Source: Rhodothermales bacterium | Lineage (GTDB): Bacteria > Bacteroidota > Rhodothermia > Rhodothermales > JAHQVL01 | NCBI GenBank assembly: GCA_041391505.1 | Contig: JAWKNW010000002.1 | Coordinates: 1-64,000, forward strand | DNA: 64,000 nt | Direction of reading: 5' to 3' | In this document: piece after piece, positions 34,217 through 43,580 of the stretch | Position numbering within the stretch: the stretch's first letter is position 1 | Layout of the letters: every line of letters begins with the position of its first letter | Program-made: the position numbers and the translations under genes | The notes under the pieces: generated by a model | What the model saw: only the letters and a program-made list of their open reading frames with translations | The model's database searches: none | Told to the model about the DNA's origin: nothing

Positions 34217-35414
34217 ACGCGCACTGATCGGCTTGCTCCTGGCGGTCTGCCTCGCAACCGGGGCCCGCGCCCAGGAGCTGCCCCAGGATGAGATCCAGCT
34301 CAACCTGAGCGGCTATTTCGACAACTTCGACGTGACGGTGATCTACCCCAATGTCTCGCTCACCAAACGGGTGGGGGAAAAGACGAGCCTCACCGGACGG
34401 TACCTGGTCGACATGGTATCCGCCGCGTCGATCCGGAACGCATCGTCCACCGGCACGGGCGGCGGCGGCGACGACGATGACGAGCGCGAGCGCGGCCAGC
34501 GCGTCGATGCCGTGTCGGCGGCTTCCTCCCGGGGCGGCGGGCTGGGCGGGCAGGTCATCTCGGGGCCGGACGATATCCGCCACGAGTTGAGCGGCGGTAT
34601 CACGCAGATCGTCGCCGGCCGGCTGGTGTCCATGAACGGGATCTACAGCCACGAAAACGACTACGCTTCGGCGACGATCGCCGGCTCGATCACCCAGTAT
34701 CTGGCTCGAAAGAACACCACCCTGCAACTCGGCATCGTCCGCAGCTGGGACCGCAGCTTCCCGACGGGCGAAAACTGGACGCGCACCAAGGACGTGTTCA
34801 CGGTGAGCGGCAGCCTGAGCCAGATCATCAGCCGGCGCCTGATCATGCAGGGGCTGTATTCCTACTCGGATAACTCGGGCTACCTGGCCGATCCCTACAA
34901 AAAGGTCACGATCGGCGGCACCGAATACGAATCCGCCAGCCCCGACTCCCGCATCCGGCAGGCCGCCGCGCTGCGCGGCATCTACCGGCTCAACGCGGCG
35001 TCGACGATCCAGCTGGGGTACCGCTTCTACTGGGATACCTGGAACGTCCAATCCCATACGGTCTCGGTGAACTACAACCGGCACATGGCGCCGGCGGTCG
35101 ACCTCGGCGTCGGGGTCCGATCCTACCTGCAGGGCGCGGCGGACTTCTACGAGCCCTCGTACAGCATCCTGCAGAACTTCATGACCGTCGACAGCAAGCT
35201 GGATCAGGCCGTCTCCACCGAGTTCCAGTTCGACCTCACGCTGCTCGGCGGCAAGGGTCTCGAAGGCTGGGCGCTCCTGGAAGACGATCGGGCGCAGATC
35301 AATCTGTCGCTCAACATCTACCAGCGCCAGACGGCCAACCCCGATTCCTATTCGAATCGCCGCGGCCTCGTCGCCGCGTATTTCAACGTCGGTTTACGTT
35401 ATAAACTCGAGTGA
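34209..35414 (+). CDS. DUF3570 outer-membrane-like protein
   Basis: 401 aa from a GTG at 34209. It has GGAGG at 34196-34200 and then a signal peptide (ALIGLLLAVCLATGARAQE), whereas the longer frame from 34113 begins with low-complexity sequence read from the DUF4266 gene. The mature protein is beta-rich with alternating aromatic/polar strands and ends in LRYKLE, consistent with an outer-membrane barrel. Residues around 80-110 carry a glycine/aspartate/arginine-rich insert (GGGGDDDDERERGQ), low complexity and probably a surface or periplasmic loop. DUF3570 genes typically follow DUF4266 genes; function is not established. Confidence 0.85.
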   Translation: MAERALIGLLLAVCLATGARAQELPQDEIQLNLSGYFDNFDVTVIYPNVSLTKRVGEKTSLTGRYLVDMVSAASIRNASSTGTGGGGDDDDERERGQRVDAVSAASSRGGGLGGQVISGPDDIRHELSGGITQIVAGRLVSMNGIYSHENDYASATIAGSITQYLARKNTTLQLGIVRSWDRSFPTGENWTRTKDVFTVSGSLSQIISRRLIMQGLYSYSDNSGYLADPYKKVTIGGTEYESASPDSRIRQAAALRGIYRLNAASTIQLGYRFYWDTWNVQSHTVSVNYNRHMAPAVDLGVGVRSYLQGAADFYEPSYSILQNFMTVDSKLDQAVSTEFQFDLTLLGGKGLEGWALLEDDRAQINLSLNIYQRQTANPDSYSNRRGLVAAYFNVGLRYKLE

Positions 35415-35465
35415 AGCCGGCCCACGGAGTCCGTGTCCTATCTTCCCTCTTTCAAGAAGCCTGTC

Positions 35466-36143
35466 ATGCCTACCATCGATCGCAGAACGTTTCTCCGCCT
35501 CGGCGCCCTCGCCGTGCCGGCCGCGCTGGCGCACGGCGCCTACGGCCGCACCCTCGCGCATCCCGCCGCCTCGCAGGCCGGATTCAGCCTGTCCATCCTC
35601 ACCGACCGCCCCGATGAAGCCATCCGCCGCGCCGAAGCGGCGCTGAAGACATCGTTCCGCGGCGGGGCCATCGCCTTCCGCGAACAGCGCATCCAGGGCG
35701 CGCATGTCGGCGATATCGTGCTCGCCCGGCCGGGGCTCGTCGATTACCGCGCCGGCGACGACGCGCTCGCCGAAGCGCTCCGGGAAACGGCGCAGGCGTT
35801 GCGCCTGCCGATGCCCGTGAACGACCCGGTGCTGCTGCGTTTCCAGCACGCCACCGGCGGCGCCGCCACGGAGGCCATCGTCCAGATCGAGGACCGCGTG
35901 GCGATGCGGCTGGACCTGACGCGGGACCTGCCGGCGACGCGGATCGAGGGGCCGTACGGCTCGGTGACCGTGGCGGTCGACCAGGGCGCGGCCCGCATCG
36001 TCGACGCGAGCTGCCGGCACAAGACCTGCACCCGGCTGGGCGGGATCGACCGGGCCGGCGAGTCGCTGGTCTGCATCCCCGCCCGCATCAGCGTGCAGAT
36101 CGACGGGCCACGCGCCAACGGCATCGACAGCCTTACGTTCTGA
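35466..36143 (+). CDS. Tat-exported NusG domain II protein
   Basis: 225 aa from the ATG at 35466; an upstream in-frame ATG would add 11 residues before the signal. The start MPTIDRRTFLRLGALAVPAA is a twin-arginine signal, indicating export of a folded, probably cofactor-bearing protein. The C-terminal 80 residues form a NusG-II-like beta domain with conserved cysteines (CRHKTCTRLGGIDRAGESLV, then CIPARISVQI). The first two-thirds (DEAIRRAEAALKTSFRGGAI) is not recognised. NusG-II proteins frequently accompany flavinylated extracytoplasmic redox systems. Its stop overlaps the ApbE start (TGATG), so the two are translationally coupled. Confidence 0.85.
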   Translation: MPTIDRRTFLRLGALAVPAALAHGAYGRTLAHPAASQAGFSLSILTDRPDEAIRRAEAALKTSFRGGAIAFREQRIQGAHVGDIVLARPGLVDYRAGDDALAEALRETAQALRLPMPVNDPVLLRFQHATGGAATEAIVQIEDRVAMRLDLTRDLPATRIEGPYGSVTVAVDQGAARIVDASCRHKTCTRLGGIDRAGESLVCIPARISVQIDGPRANGIDSLTF

Positions 36144-37159
36144 TGAAACGCATCGCGTGTATCGCACTGGCGCTCCTTGCGCTCGCCTGCTCGCCGGCCC
36201 GGACTCTCGCCCAGGCCGGCGAGACGCTTTTCGAGGTGAACGTCGGCAAGTACCTGATGGGCACGCGGGTCGACGCCACGGTGCGCACGCCCAGCGTCGA
36301 GGCCAGCAAGCGGGCGCTCGTCGCCGCCTTCCAGGAGATGGAGCGCGTCGAGAACCTCCTGAGTTACCACAAACCCGACAGCGAAATTTCGCGCATAAAC
36401 CGCGAGGCCGGCCGCCATCCGGTGCACGTGTCGATGGAGACCTTCCAGATCCTGCAGCGGTCGGTCGCCTACGCCCGCCGGTTCGACGGGCTGTTCGACG
36501 TTTCGATCGGGCCGCTCAGCGTCCGCTGGGGCTTTAGCGGCGACGCGCCCATCGTCGTGCCCGATCGGGCTGCCATCGATTCGCTGCGGGCGCTCGTCGA
36601 CTACCGGCGCATCGTGCTGAACGCGGCGGATACGACCGTCGCCTTCCGAACACCCGGCATGCGGATCGACCTCGGGGGCATCGCCAAGGGGTATGCGATC
36701 GACCGCGGCGTCGCGGTGCTACGGGAGCAGGGGATGACGCATTTCCTCCTCAACGCCGGCGGCGACATCTTCGCGGCCGGCGAAAAAGCCGACGGCCAGC
36801 CCTGGCGCGTCGGCGTCAAACACCCCCGCAACACCCAGGAAGTCGTCGCCGCGTTCGACGCCGTCGACATCGCCGTCGCCACCAGCGGGGACTACGAGCG
36901 GTATATCGACCTCGACGGCGTCCGCTACCACCACATCCTCGACCCGCGCACCGGCTACCCGGGAACGCTCAGCCGGAGCGCCACCATCGTCGCCCCCACG
37001 GCCGAGGAGGCCGATGCCATGGCCACCTACCTGTTCCTCATCGGCCCGGCCGGCGCCGCGGCCGGCCGCATCGACGCCCCCTTCCTCGTCATCGGCGCCG
37101 ACGGCAGCCTGCACGCCGGCGACCGGCTCCGCGCGTACCAGCTCGAAACCTGGGAGTAA
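36143..37159 (+). CDS. apbE: FAD:protein FMN transferase
   Basis: 338 aa, normal for ApbE. The signal peptide ends near ARTLAQA, so the enzyme acts in the periplasm, probably anchored or soluble (a cysteine at LACSP could serve as a lipobox). Family motifs: MGTRVDATVRT, SEISRINREAG, FDVSIGPLSVRWGFS, RIDLGGIAKGYAIDRG, NAGGDIFAAG, ATSGDYERY and HHILDPRTGYPG, covering FAD and magnesium binding. It transfers FMN from FAD to a threonine or serine in S/T-G-A-T/S motifs of exported proteins. The plausible local acceptor is the DUF4266 lipoprotein. Last gene of the operon that starts at 33464. Confidence 0.94.
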   Translation: MKRIACIALALLALACSPARTLAQAGETLFEVNVGKYLMGTRVDATVRTPSVEASKRALVAAFQEMERVENLLSYHKPDSEISRINREAGRHPVHVSMETFQILQRSVAYARRFDGLFDVSIGPLSVRWGFSGDAPIVVPDRAAIDSLRALVDYRRIVLNAADTTVAFRTPGMRIDLGGIAKGYAIDRGVAVLREQGMTHFLLNAGGDIFAAGEKADGQPWRVGVKHPRNTQEVVAAFDAVDIAVATSGDYERYIDLDGVRYHHILDPRTGYPGTLSRSATIVAPTAEEADAMATYLFLIGPAGAAAGRIDAPFLVIGADGSLHAGDRLRAYQLETWE

Positions 37160-37313
37160 GCCCCGCCTTTTTTAGCGGCGCACCGCTGTTTCAGGATACG
37201 CGTCGCCTCGCCCCTACGGGTAATGTAGGGGACACCCATCTCGCAACCACATCGCGACGGACTTCAGGCGCCGACATCGCCAGACCCCTCCGGCGCTCTT
37301 ACGGCTAACGACC

Positions 37314-38315
37314 ATGAATCGACGTTTCCTCATCACCGCAAAACCGCTGCTGGCCGCTCTCGTGCTGGGGGTCGCCCTGTCCGCCTGCGACAGTACGACG
37401 GATTCCGGCGCCCTCGACGACCCGCAGCTCGCGCAACTGAGTCAGTCCCTTTCCAGCGAGCTGGGTCTCAGCGCCGCCCAGGATGCCGCGCTGACGCAGG
37501 CCTACGCCCAATTCGATCATGCCGATCGGTCACCCGGCTTCCTCTGGGAACTGGCGGCCGAATACCAGGCCACGCTCACCGACGAGCAGAAGGCCGAACT
37601 CCTCGCGCGCACGACCGATCTGGAAGACGGCTTCTCGTTCCGCGGCCTGTTCGGCTTCCCGGGCGCCGGCGGCTTCTACGGGGCCGGCGGCTTCTTCGGC
37701 GGCTCCGACCATCACGGCTTCTCCGCCGCCGACTCGGTCCTGAACCTGACGGACGAACAGATCGCCGCGTTCGAGGAGATCCACACCCGCTACCGCGCCT
37801 CCATGAGCGCGCTCGTCGATGCCTACCACGCCGGCACGCTGACGGAAGACGACTTCCTCGCCCAGATGCTGGCCCTGCGAACCGCCAAGCAGGATGAAAT
37901 CGACGCGGTGCTCACCGGGGATCAGAAGGCGGCGCTCGAGACCTTCCGCGCCGACCGCGAAGCCGAATTCGAGGCCTTCCGCGCCGAGGTCAATGCCGTC
38001 CGCAACGACGTGCTCGGCCTCACCGACGCGCAGATCGCCGCGATGGACGGGCTCTACGCGGATCAGCTCGCCGCCCGCGAATCGCTGTACGACCAGCTCG
38101 CCGCCGGCGATCTGACGGTCGCCGACTTCCAGGCCGCGATCGACGAACTCGAAACCACGCGGCTGGCCGAACTCGAGGCGCTCCTCGATGCCACCTCGTT
38201 CGAAATCGTGCAGATCCACGACGCCCTCACGGTCCGCGGCAGCGGCATGGGCCATCGCGGCGGCATGCACGGCGGCCGCCATCACTTCGGCGGCGGCGCC
38301 TGGGGCAAGCGTTAG
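37314..38315 (+). CDS. Spy/CpxP-like lipoprotein with four LTxxQ motifs
   Basis: 333 aa. Lipobox ALSAC (Cys25). The mature protein is almost entirely helical, with four LTxxQ motifs spaced through it (LTDEQKAELL, LTDEQIAAFEE, LTGDQKAALE, LTDAQIAAMDG), the signature of the periplasmic stress and metal chaperone family Spy/CpxP. Those proteins are about 160 aa with two motifs, so this looks like a tandem expansion. Glycine/phenylalanine/histidine-rich segments (GFFGGSDHHGF near 120; GMGHRGGMHGGRHHFGG at the C-terminus) could bind metal. Convergent with the MscS gene downstream. Role in envelope stress or metal resistance is inferred. Confidence 0.78.
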   Translation: MNRRFLITAKPLLAALVLGVALSACDSTTDSGALDDPQLAQLSQSLSSELGLSAAQDAALTQAYAQFDHADRSPGFLWELAAEYQATLTDEQKAELLARTTDLEDGFSFRGLFGFPGAGGFYGAGGFFGGSDHHGFSAADSVLNLTDEQIAAFEEIHTRYRASMSALVDAYHAGTLTEDDFLAQMLALRTAKQDEIDAVLTGDQKAALETFRADREAEFEAFRAEVNAVRNDVLGLTDAQIAAMDGLYADQLAARESLYDQLAAGDLTVADFQAAIDELETTRLAELEALLDATSFEIVQIHDALTVRGSGMGHRGGMHGGRHHFGGGAWGKR

Positions 38316-38350
38316 GTGGAATGGGGGGAGGAGGAGGCTCCTTCCCCCCT

Positions 38351-39178
38351 TTACCGCGTAAACATGCCCTCTTCCATGACCAGCTTGCGATGCGGCACCG
38401 GAATCTCGATCCCGTGTTCGTCGAAGGCTTCCTTGATCTGCATGTGCATCTGGTTTTTCACGTCCAGGAAATGCTCCTGCATGGCCCACACGGAGAACTG
38501 GAAGTGGACGGAGGAGTCGGCGAACATGTTGTAGATGAATAGCGGCTTCGGCTCCTGCAGACACAGCGGATTCGCGGTAGCCACATCGCGGAGCACGTCC
38601 ATCACCTGGTTGAGATTTTCCTTGTACGCCACATGGACCTGGATGTCGATGCGGCGGATGGGGAACCGGCTCAGGTTGGTAATTTCCGACTTGATCAGGT
38701 TCTCGTTGGCGATGCGCACGAAGAGGTTGTCGAAGGTGCGGAGCTTCACGGAGAGCAGGTCGATGGAGAGCACCTCCCCCGTGGTCGTCCCGACGCGGAT
38801 GATGTCGCCGATCTCGAAAGGCTTCTCGCCGATCAGGAACAGGCCGCTGATCACGTTCGACGCCGAGGTCTGCGAGGCGAAGCCGAGCGCCACGGTCAGG
38901 ACGCCGGCCGCCCCGAGGAGGATGCTCAGCTCGAAGCCGGTGGAGACGAGCGACCACGACGCGAAGATGCCCAGGATGGTGTAGAAGCTCACGCGACGCA
39001 GCAGCATCACATGATGCGGCGTGGACCGTTTGCCGACGGATTGGATGACCAGCGCCGTGATCGCCTTCGCCAGCAGGTAGCCGATGAAGAGGATGACCAG
39101 CGCCCGGTAGACGTGGACGGCGTTGTCGCTCGCAAAATACTGGCCGAAGCTCTGCCAGAGATCGTTCAGGATGTCCAT
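38351..39178 (-). CDS. Small-conductance mechanosensitive channel (MscS family)
   Basis: 275 aa, close to E. coli MscS (286). Two or three N-terminal membrane helices (VYRALVILFIGYLLAKAITA; VSFYTILGIFASWSLVSTGF) lead into the pore-lining helix and beta domain: LLGAAGVLTVALGFASQTSA, NVISGLFLIGEKPFEIGDII, then TTTGEVLSIDLLSVKLRTFD and IANENLIKSEITNLSRFPIR. It opens under membrane tension to release osmolytes. Its start overlaps the end of the upstream DUF432 gene by 13 bp, so the two are probably translated together. Confidence 0.92.
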   Translation of the reverse strand: MDILNDLWQSFGQYFASDNAVHVYRALVILFIGYLLAKAITALVIQSVGKRSTPHHVMLLRRVSFYTILGIFASWSLVSTGFELSILLGAAGVLTVALGFASQTSASNVISGLFLIGEKPFEIGDIIRVGTTTGEVLSIDLLSVKLRTFDNLFVRIANENLIKSEITNLSRFPIRRIDIQVHVAYKENLNQVMDVLRDVATANPLCLQEPKPLFIYNMFADSSVHFQFSVWAMQEHFLDVKNQMHMQIKEAFDEHGIEIPVPHRKLVMEEGMFTR

Positions 39179-40020
39179 ATCGATTTATCCTTAAACAGCC
39201 CCCCGAAGGCGCGGAAGATCAGGTTGGACTCGATCGCCTCGCGCGGACGCTCGATCGGCCGCGTCTCGCCGGCCTCCGCCGGCGTGCCCGCCCCGATCTT
39301 CATCGCCGCAAAATCGCCGCTCCGGACGCGTTCCACGGTCACGGTCTGCGTCCACAGGTGTCCGTTCGCCGACTCAAAGATCGAGAGGTACTGCACGAGC
39401 ACCTGGAAACGGTTGAGCAGCAGCGCATCCTCCGCCCGGTTCTTCACGCGCACGGGGGTGATGACGCGGTAGGGCCGCGCCGTGAGGTCCTGCAGACGCA
39501 TCCGGGCTGCCGTGCGGCCGGCATAACACAACTCGCCCTCGATCGTCGAGGCGCCGAACCAGGTGTCGGACGGGCGGTACAGCGGGAACTCCTGCAGGAC
39601 GCGGCGGGGAGTGCCGGCCTCGAACTGCACCCACAGCGGCGTGCTGATGTACAGCGTCACTTCCTCGCGCGGGAGAATGTGGAGCGGCGTTTCCGGCTGG
39701 ACGACCATGGCCCGATCGGCCAGACGCGGCCGGACATGAATTTCCGTACCGGGCACCTTGAAGCCAAAGCGGTTCAAGGACGCGGCGTCCCCTTTTTCGT
39801 CGAGGAAGGCGGTAAATTCGTCCAGCGTGCGTCCATGCCCGACCTCCGCCCCGTCCTGATACGGATCGTTCACCTGATACCGGGCGATCCGCCACTCGTT
39901 GGCCAGCCGCGCCACCCAGATGGTGCACGGCCCCACCTTCCACACGCTCGCGCCGCCCTCGTCGAGGGTGAACGCTCCCCACCAGGGATCCCAGTTCCGC
40001 TTGTCCGTCGAAGTAATCAT
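39166..40020 (-). CDS. DUF432-like protein paired with MscS
   Basis: 284 aa from the ATG at 40020 (a TTG six codons upstream is possible). No signal peptide or membrane helix. The sequence is beta-rich (WKVGPCTIWVARLANEWRIA, LHILPREEVTLYISTPLWVQ, YAGRTAARMRLQDLTARPYR, TPVRVKNRAEDALLLNRFQV). I assign it to DUF432 from this pattern and from its overlap with an MscS gene, an association known for that family; confidence in the name is moderate. It may modulate channel gating or bind a ligand, but no catalytic motif is visible. Confidence 0.72.
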   Translation of the reverse strand: MITSTDKRNWDPWWGAFTLDEGGASVWKVGPCTIWVARLANEWRIARYQVNDPYQDGAEVGHGRTLDEFTAFLDEKGDAASLNRFGFKVPGTEIHVRPRLADRAMVVQPETPLHILPREEVTLYISTPLWVQFEAGTPRRVLQEFPLYRPSDTWFGASTIEGELCYAGRTAARMRLQDLTARPYRVITPVRVKNRAEDALLLNRFQVLVQYLSIFESANGHLWTQTVTVERVRSGDFAAMKIGAGTPAEAGETRPIERPREAIESNLIFRAFGGLFKDKSIWTS

Positions 40021-40236
40021 AACACCCTGATGCACCAACCGCGCCGCCGCCGCGGCTTTCCCGTTTTGCCGGCTTCATGTTAGCTCGCACCCGTCCATTA
40101 CGTTCCGCGAAACGAGCGATCCGCTTAACTCGAACCACCCGGGCGCCGAAACTAGCGCTATTCGGAGGCCGGCGCCCGACCCGCAAACCGGGCCGCGCGA
40201 CCGGCCGCCTTCGATGGGGTTTCAGAACAGAGCGCG

Positions 40237-42273
40237 ATGAAACAGGACTCACATTATTACGAAGCCTGGGGCGAGGCCCTCGAGTCCTCCGAAGAAGCGC
40301 TGCGTCTGAGCGAAGCCTCCCTCGAGGCCGTGATCGAAAGCAGCGGCGAAGGCATCGTCACCCTGTTTCAGAACGGTCGGATCGGCATCGTCAATTCCGC
40401 AGCGTTAAAGATGTTCGGGTACGAACCGGGCGAAATCGACGGGCTGCCGGCCAGCGAAATCATCCCCAACGCCACGCTCGACTGGCTGCAGTCGGCCAAA
40501 CGCGGGCTCAACCAGTACATGCGGGCCTCGGCCCACATGGATTGCCGGGGCCGGCGGAAAGACGGGAGCTTCTTCCTCGTGGACCTCTCGATCGCCAGCA
40601 TCGAGACCGCCACCCAGGTGCGCTTTTTCCTGACGGTCCGCGATCTCACCGAACGCATGCTGGTGGAAGAGGCGGCGCGGCGTAGCGAACAGAAATTCCG
40701 ATCCCTCGTCGCCGCGACGTCATCCATCGTCTGGAACGCGAGCCCCGGCGGGTACTTTTCCATGCCGCAGCCTTCGTGGGAGCACTATACCGGGCAGACC
40801 TGGGAGGCGCACGCCATCTTCGGCTGGCTGGAAGCCATCCATCCCGACGACCGCGAGTCCATCCGCCACCTCTGGTACGAGACGGTGAAGGAACGAGGGA
40901 TCTTCGAAACGAGCTGCCGGCTCTGGAATGCCTCCCAGCAACAGTACCGGCACATCGATCTCCGCGCCGTGCCCGTCCTGAACGTCGATGCCAGCGTCGA
41001 CGAGTGGATCGGCACCGTGACCGACATCCAGGACCGCATCGAGGCGGAGCAGACCAAGGCCGAGCAGGAAAGCATGGCGCGGTTCAACCGCTTGATCGAC
41101 AACGTCCCGGGGATGCTCTATCAGCTCGAACTCGAAAACAACGAGGTGATCGCGTTTCCGTACGTCAGCCCCGGCGCCGGCGAGATCCTCGGCATCGACC
41201 CCGGCCTGGTGCAGGAGTCGCCTTCGCTGCTCATCGACCTCATCCACCCCGACGACCGCGACGCGTTTCTCGAGGCCTTCGCGGCGGCGCAGCCGAGCCT
41301 GTCGCCGGCCATCTGGGAGGGCCGTATCCAGATCGAGGGGGAAATGCGCTGGGTGCAGAGCGCCTCGCGGCCTGAATCGCCCGCCGGCCGGTCGGTCCTG
41401 TGGAACGGGGTGCTGATGGACGTGACGGAGCGCAAGATGCTCGAGGCGCAGCTCGGCCAGGCCCAGAAGCTCGAATCGATCGGTCAGCTCGCCGCCGGCA
41501 TCGCCCATGAAATCAATACCCCGATCCAGTATATCGGGGACAACATCCGGTTTTTGCAGGACGCCGTGGGCAGCATCTATCCGCTCGCCGAGCGGCTGGA
41601 CACGTTGCTCGAGCAGGCCGGCGAAGGCTCGCTGAGCCCGGACACCATCGCGGCCGAGCGGGCGGCCCTCGAGGCGGCCGACCTCGACTACCTGCTCGAG
41701 GAGACCCCCAAGGCCATCAGCCAGTCCCTCGAAGGCATCAACCACGTGGCCAACATCGTGGCGGCCATGAAGGAATTTTCGCACCCCGGCAGCGAGGACA
41801 AGAAGTACATCGATCTCAACCACGCCATCGAGACGACGTTGACCATCGCGCGCAACGAATGGAAATACGTGGCCGAACTCGAGACGGACCTGTCGCCGGA
41901 CCTGCCCCTCGTGCCCTGTCTCCCGGGGGAGCTGAACCAGGTCGTGCTCAACCTCATCGTCAACGCCGCGCACGCCATCGAGGATGTCGTGGGGCCCGAC
42001 GGCCTGACCAAGGGACGTATCGCGATATCGACCCGGCGCATCGGCGAATCGGTCGAAATCAGGGTCCAGGATACGGGGGCCGGCATTCCTGCCGATATCC
42101 AACAGCGGGTATTCGACCCATTTTTTACGACCAAACCCGTCGGCAAGGGCACCGGCCAGGGGCTGGCCATCGCCTACGCCGTGATCGTCGACAAACACGG
42201 CGGCTCGCTCGATTTCGTCACGGAAGAACGGGTCGGCACGACCTTCATCATCACCCTCCCGCTTTCCCATTGA
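40237..42273 (+). CDS. PAS-domain sensor histidine kinase
   Basis: 678 aa, no membrane helices, so cytoplasmic. Three PAS domains (about 28-140, 150-265, 285-400), the first with VIESSGEGIVTLFQNGRIGI and the others with PAC-type ends (DVTERKMLEAQL). The histidine box is ESIGQLAAGIAHEINTPIQY, with His424. The ATPase part has the N box LNQVVLNLIVNAAHAIED, G1 VQDTGAGIP, F box FDPFFTTKPVGKGTGQGLAI and a final G2. An unusually long segment between H and N boxes (RAALEAADLDYLLEETPKAI) is a feature of a known HisKA subfamily. The HDOD response regulator begins 69 bp downstream and is the likely partner. Confidence 0.93.
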   Translation: MKQDSHYYEAWGEALESSEEALRLSEASLEAVIESSGEGIVTLFQNGRIGIVNSAALKMFGYEPGEIDGLPASEIIPNATLDWLQSAKRGLNQYMRASAHMDCRGRRKDGSFFLVDLSIASIETATQVRFFLTVRDLTERMLVEEAARRSEQKFRSLVAATSSIVWNASPGGYFSMPQPSWEHYTGQTWEAHAIFGWLEAIHPDDRESIRHLWYETVKERGIFETSCRLWNASQQQYRHIDLRAVPVLNVDASVDEWIGTVTDIQDRIEAEQTKAEQESMARFNRLIDNVPGMLYQLELENNEVIAFPYVSPGAGEILGIDPGLVQESPSLLIDLIHPDDRDAFLEAFAAAQPSLSPAIWEGRIQIEGEMRWVQSASRPESPAGRSVLWNGVLMDVTERKMLEAQLGQAQKLESIGQLAAGIAHEINTPIQYIGDNIRFLQDAVGSIYPLAERLDTLLEQAGEGSLSPDTIAAERAALEAADLDYLLEETPKAISQSLEGINHVANIVAAMKEFSHPGSEDKKYIDLNHAIETTLTIARNEWKYVAELETDLSPDLPLVPCLPGELNQVVLNLIVNAAHAIEDVVGPDGLTKGRIAISTRRIGESVEIRVQDTGAGIPADIQQRVFDPFFTTKPVGKGTGQGLAIAYAVIVDKHGGSLDFVTEERVGTTFIITLPLSH

Positions 42274-42342
42274 CCGTGCGTCCTCCCCGGCACCCGGTAT
42301 GCCGCGCGTCGCCTGCACAGACCCAGATAACCGCACCGTATC

Positions 42343-43554
42343 ATGAGACGCATTCTTTTTGTAGATGACGAATCCCGCATTCTGGACGGCATCCGGCGGA
42401 TGCTCCGTCCCTACCGGAACGAATGGGACATGCAGTTTGCGAGTTCGGGCGAGGAAGCCCTCTCCATGCTGGCCTCGGCGCCGTTCGACGTCATCGTCAG
42501 CGACATGCGCATGCCCGGCATGGACGGCTCGGAATTGCTGTCGAGGGTGCAGAAGGACTACCCGGATATCGTGCGGATCGTGCTCTCGGGCCATGCGGAG
42601 CTGAGCGCCATGCTGCGCGCCCTGTCCGTGGCGCATCATTTCCTCAGCAAGCCCTGCGAAGCCGGCGCGCTCCGCAGCGTGTTCACGCGGGCGTGCGACT
42701 TGAAGGATCTCCTCGTCGACGACACGCTGCGCCGGTTGATCGGCGGCCTGTCGAGCCTGCCGGCGATCCCGCGGGTGTATTCGGCGCTCCTCGGCGCCCT
42801 CAACGACCCTACCATCTCTATCCCGGGCATCGCCCGCATCGTCGAACAGGACGCCAGCATCAGCTCCACGCTGCTGCACATCGCCAATTCAGGGTTTTTT
42901 GGCACCCGGAAGGAAGTCACCAGCATCGAACACGCGATCAACCAGCTCGGGCTGCGGCTGGTCAAAAACCTCGTGCTCTCCATCGAACTCTTTAATCCGG
43001 AGGCGCGGAAGACCCACCCGCCGGAACAGTGGCTCGAGTCGATGCAGCGGCACGCCCTGCTCGTCGCCGGCGTCGCGACGCGCATCCTTCCCCGACGAAG
43101 CACCTTCGACGAACTGTTCGTGGCCGGCCTGCTGCACGATATCGGCAAGCGCGTGCTGGCGTCGGAAGACCCGGATCGGTACCAGCGCCTCGTCGCGTTG
43201 ATGAAGGAAAGCCGGCTGCCCATGCATGTGGTGGAGCGCCGCGAGTACGGCGTGAGCCATGCCGAGATCGGGGCCTACATGCTCAACCTCTGGGGCTTGC
43301 CGCACAGCATCGTCGAAGCCGTCGCGCACCATCACGAGCCCTGGAGGATGTCGGAAGATCAGTTCGACCTGCCCCAGGCCATCTACGTCGCCAATATCCT
43401 GGTGCACGAACAATCCTCGGATCCCTTGCTCGGCAGCGAACACTACGCGGATTTCGACTACGCCTATCTGGATCGCCTGGGGGTGACGCCCCAGCTGGAC
43501 GACTGGCGCCGCATCGCGCAGCAGCGCATCGAGCAAAACCTGTCCATCCTCTGA
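42343..43554 (+). CDS. Response regulator with HDOD output domain
   Basis: 403 aa. The receiver domain occupies about 1-120 (MRRILFVDDESRILDGIRRM) with the phosphorylatable Asp54 in VIVSDMRMPG and the switch/lysine region HHFLSKPCEAG. An HDOD domain (about 128-330) follows: LSSLPAIPRVYSALLGALND, IARIVEQDASISSTLLHIAN, INQLGLRLVKNLVLS. An HD-like motif HDIGKRV and a second HHHEP are retained, hinting that phosphohydrolase activity could remain, whereas many HDOD domains lack them. HDOD regulators signal through protein contact rather than DNA binding. Encoded directly after the PAS kinase. Confidence 0.92.
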   Translation: MRRILFVDDESRILDGIRRMLRPYRNEWDMQFASSGEEALSMLASAPFDVIVSDMRMPGMDGSELLSRVQKDYPDIVRIVLSGHAELSAMLRALSVAHHFLSKPCEAGALRSVFTRACDLKDLLVDDTLRRLIGGLSSLPAIPRVYSALLGALNDPTISIPGIARIVEQDASISSTLLHIANSGFFGTRKEVTSIEHAINQLGLRLVKNLVLSIELFNPEARKTHPPEQWLESMQRHALLVAGVATRILPRRSTFDELFVAGLLHDIGKRVLASEDPDRYQRLVALMKESRLPMHVVERREYGVSHAEIGAYMLNLWGLPHSIVEAVAHHHEPWRMSEDQFDLPQAIYVANILVHEQSSDPLLGSEHYADFDYAYLDRLGVTPQLDDWRRIAQQRIEQNLSIL

Positions 43555-43580
43555 GCCGGGCCGAACCGAGGCGCGCCGGC

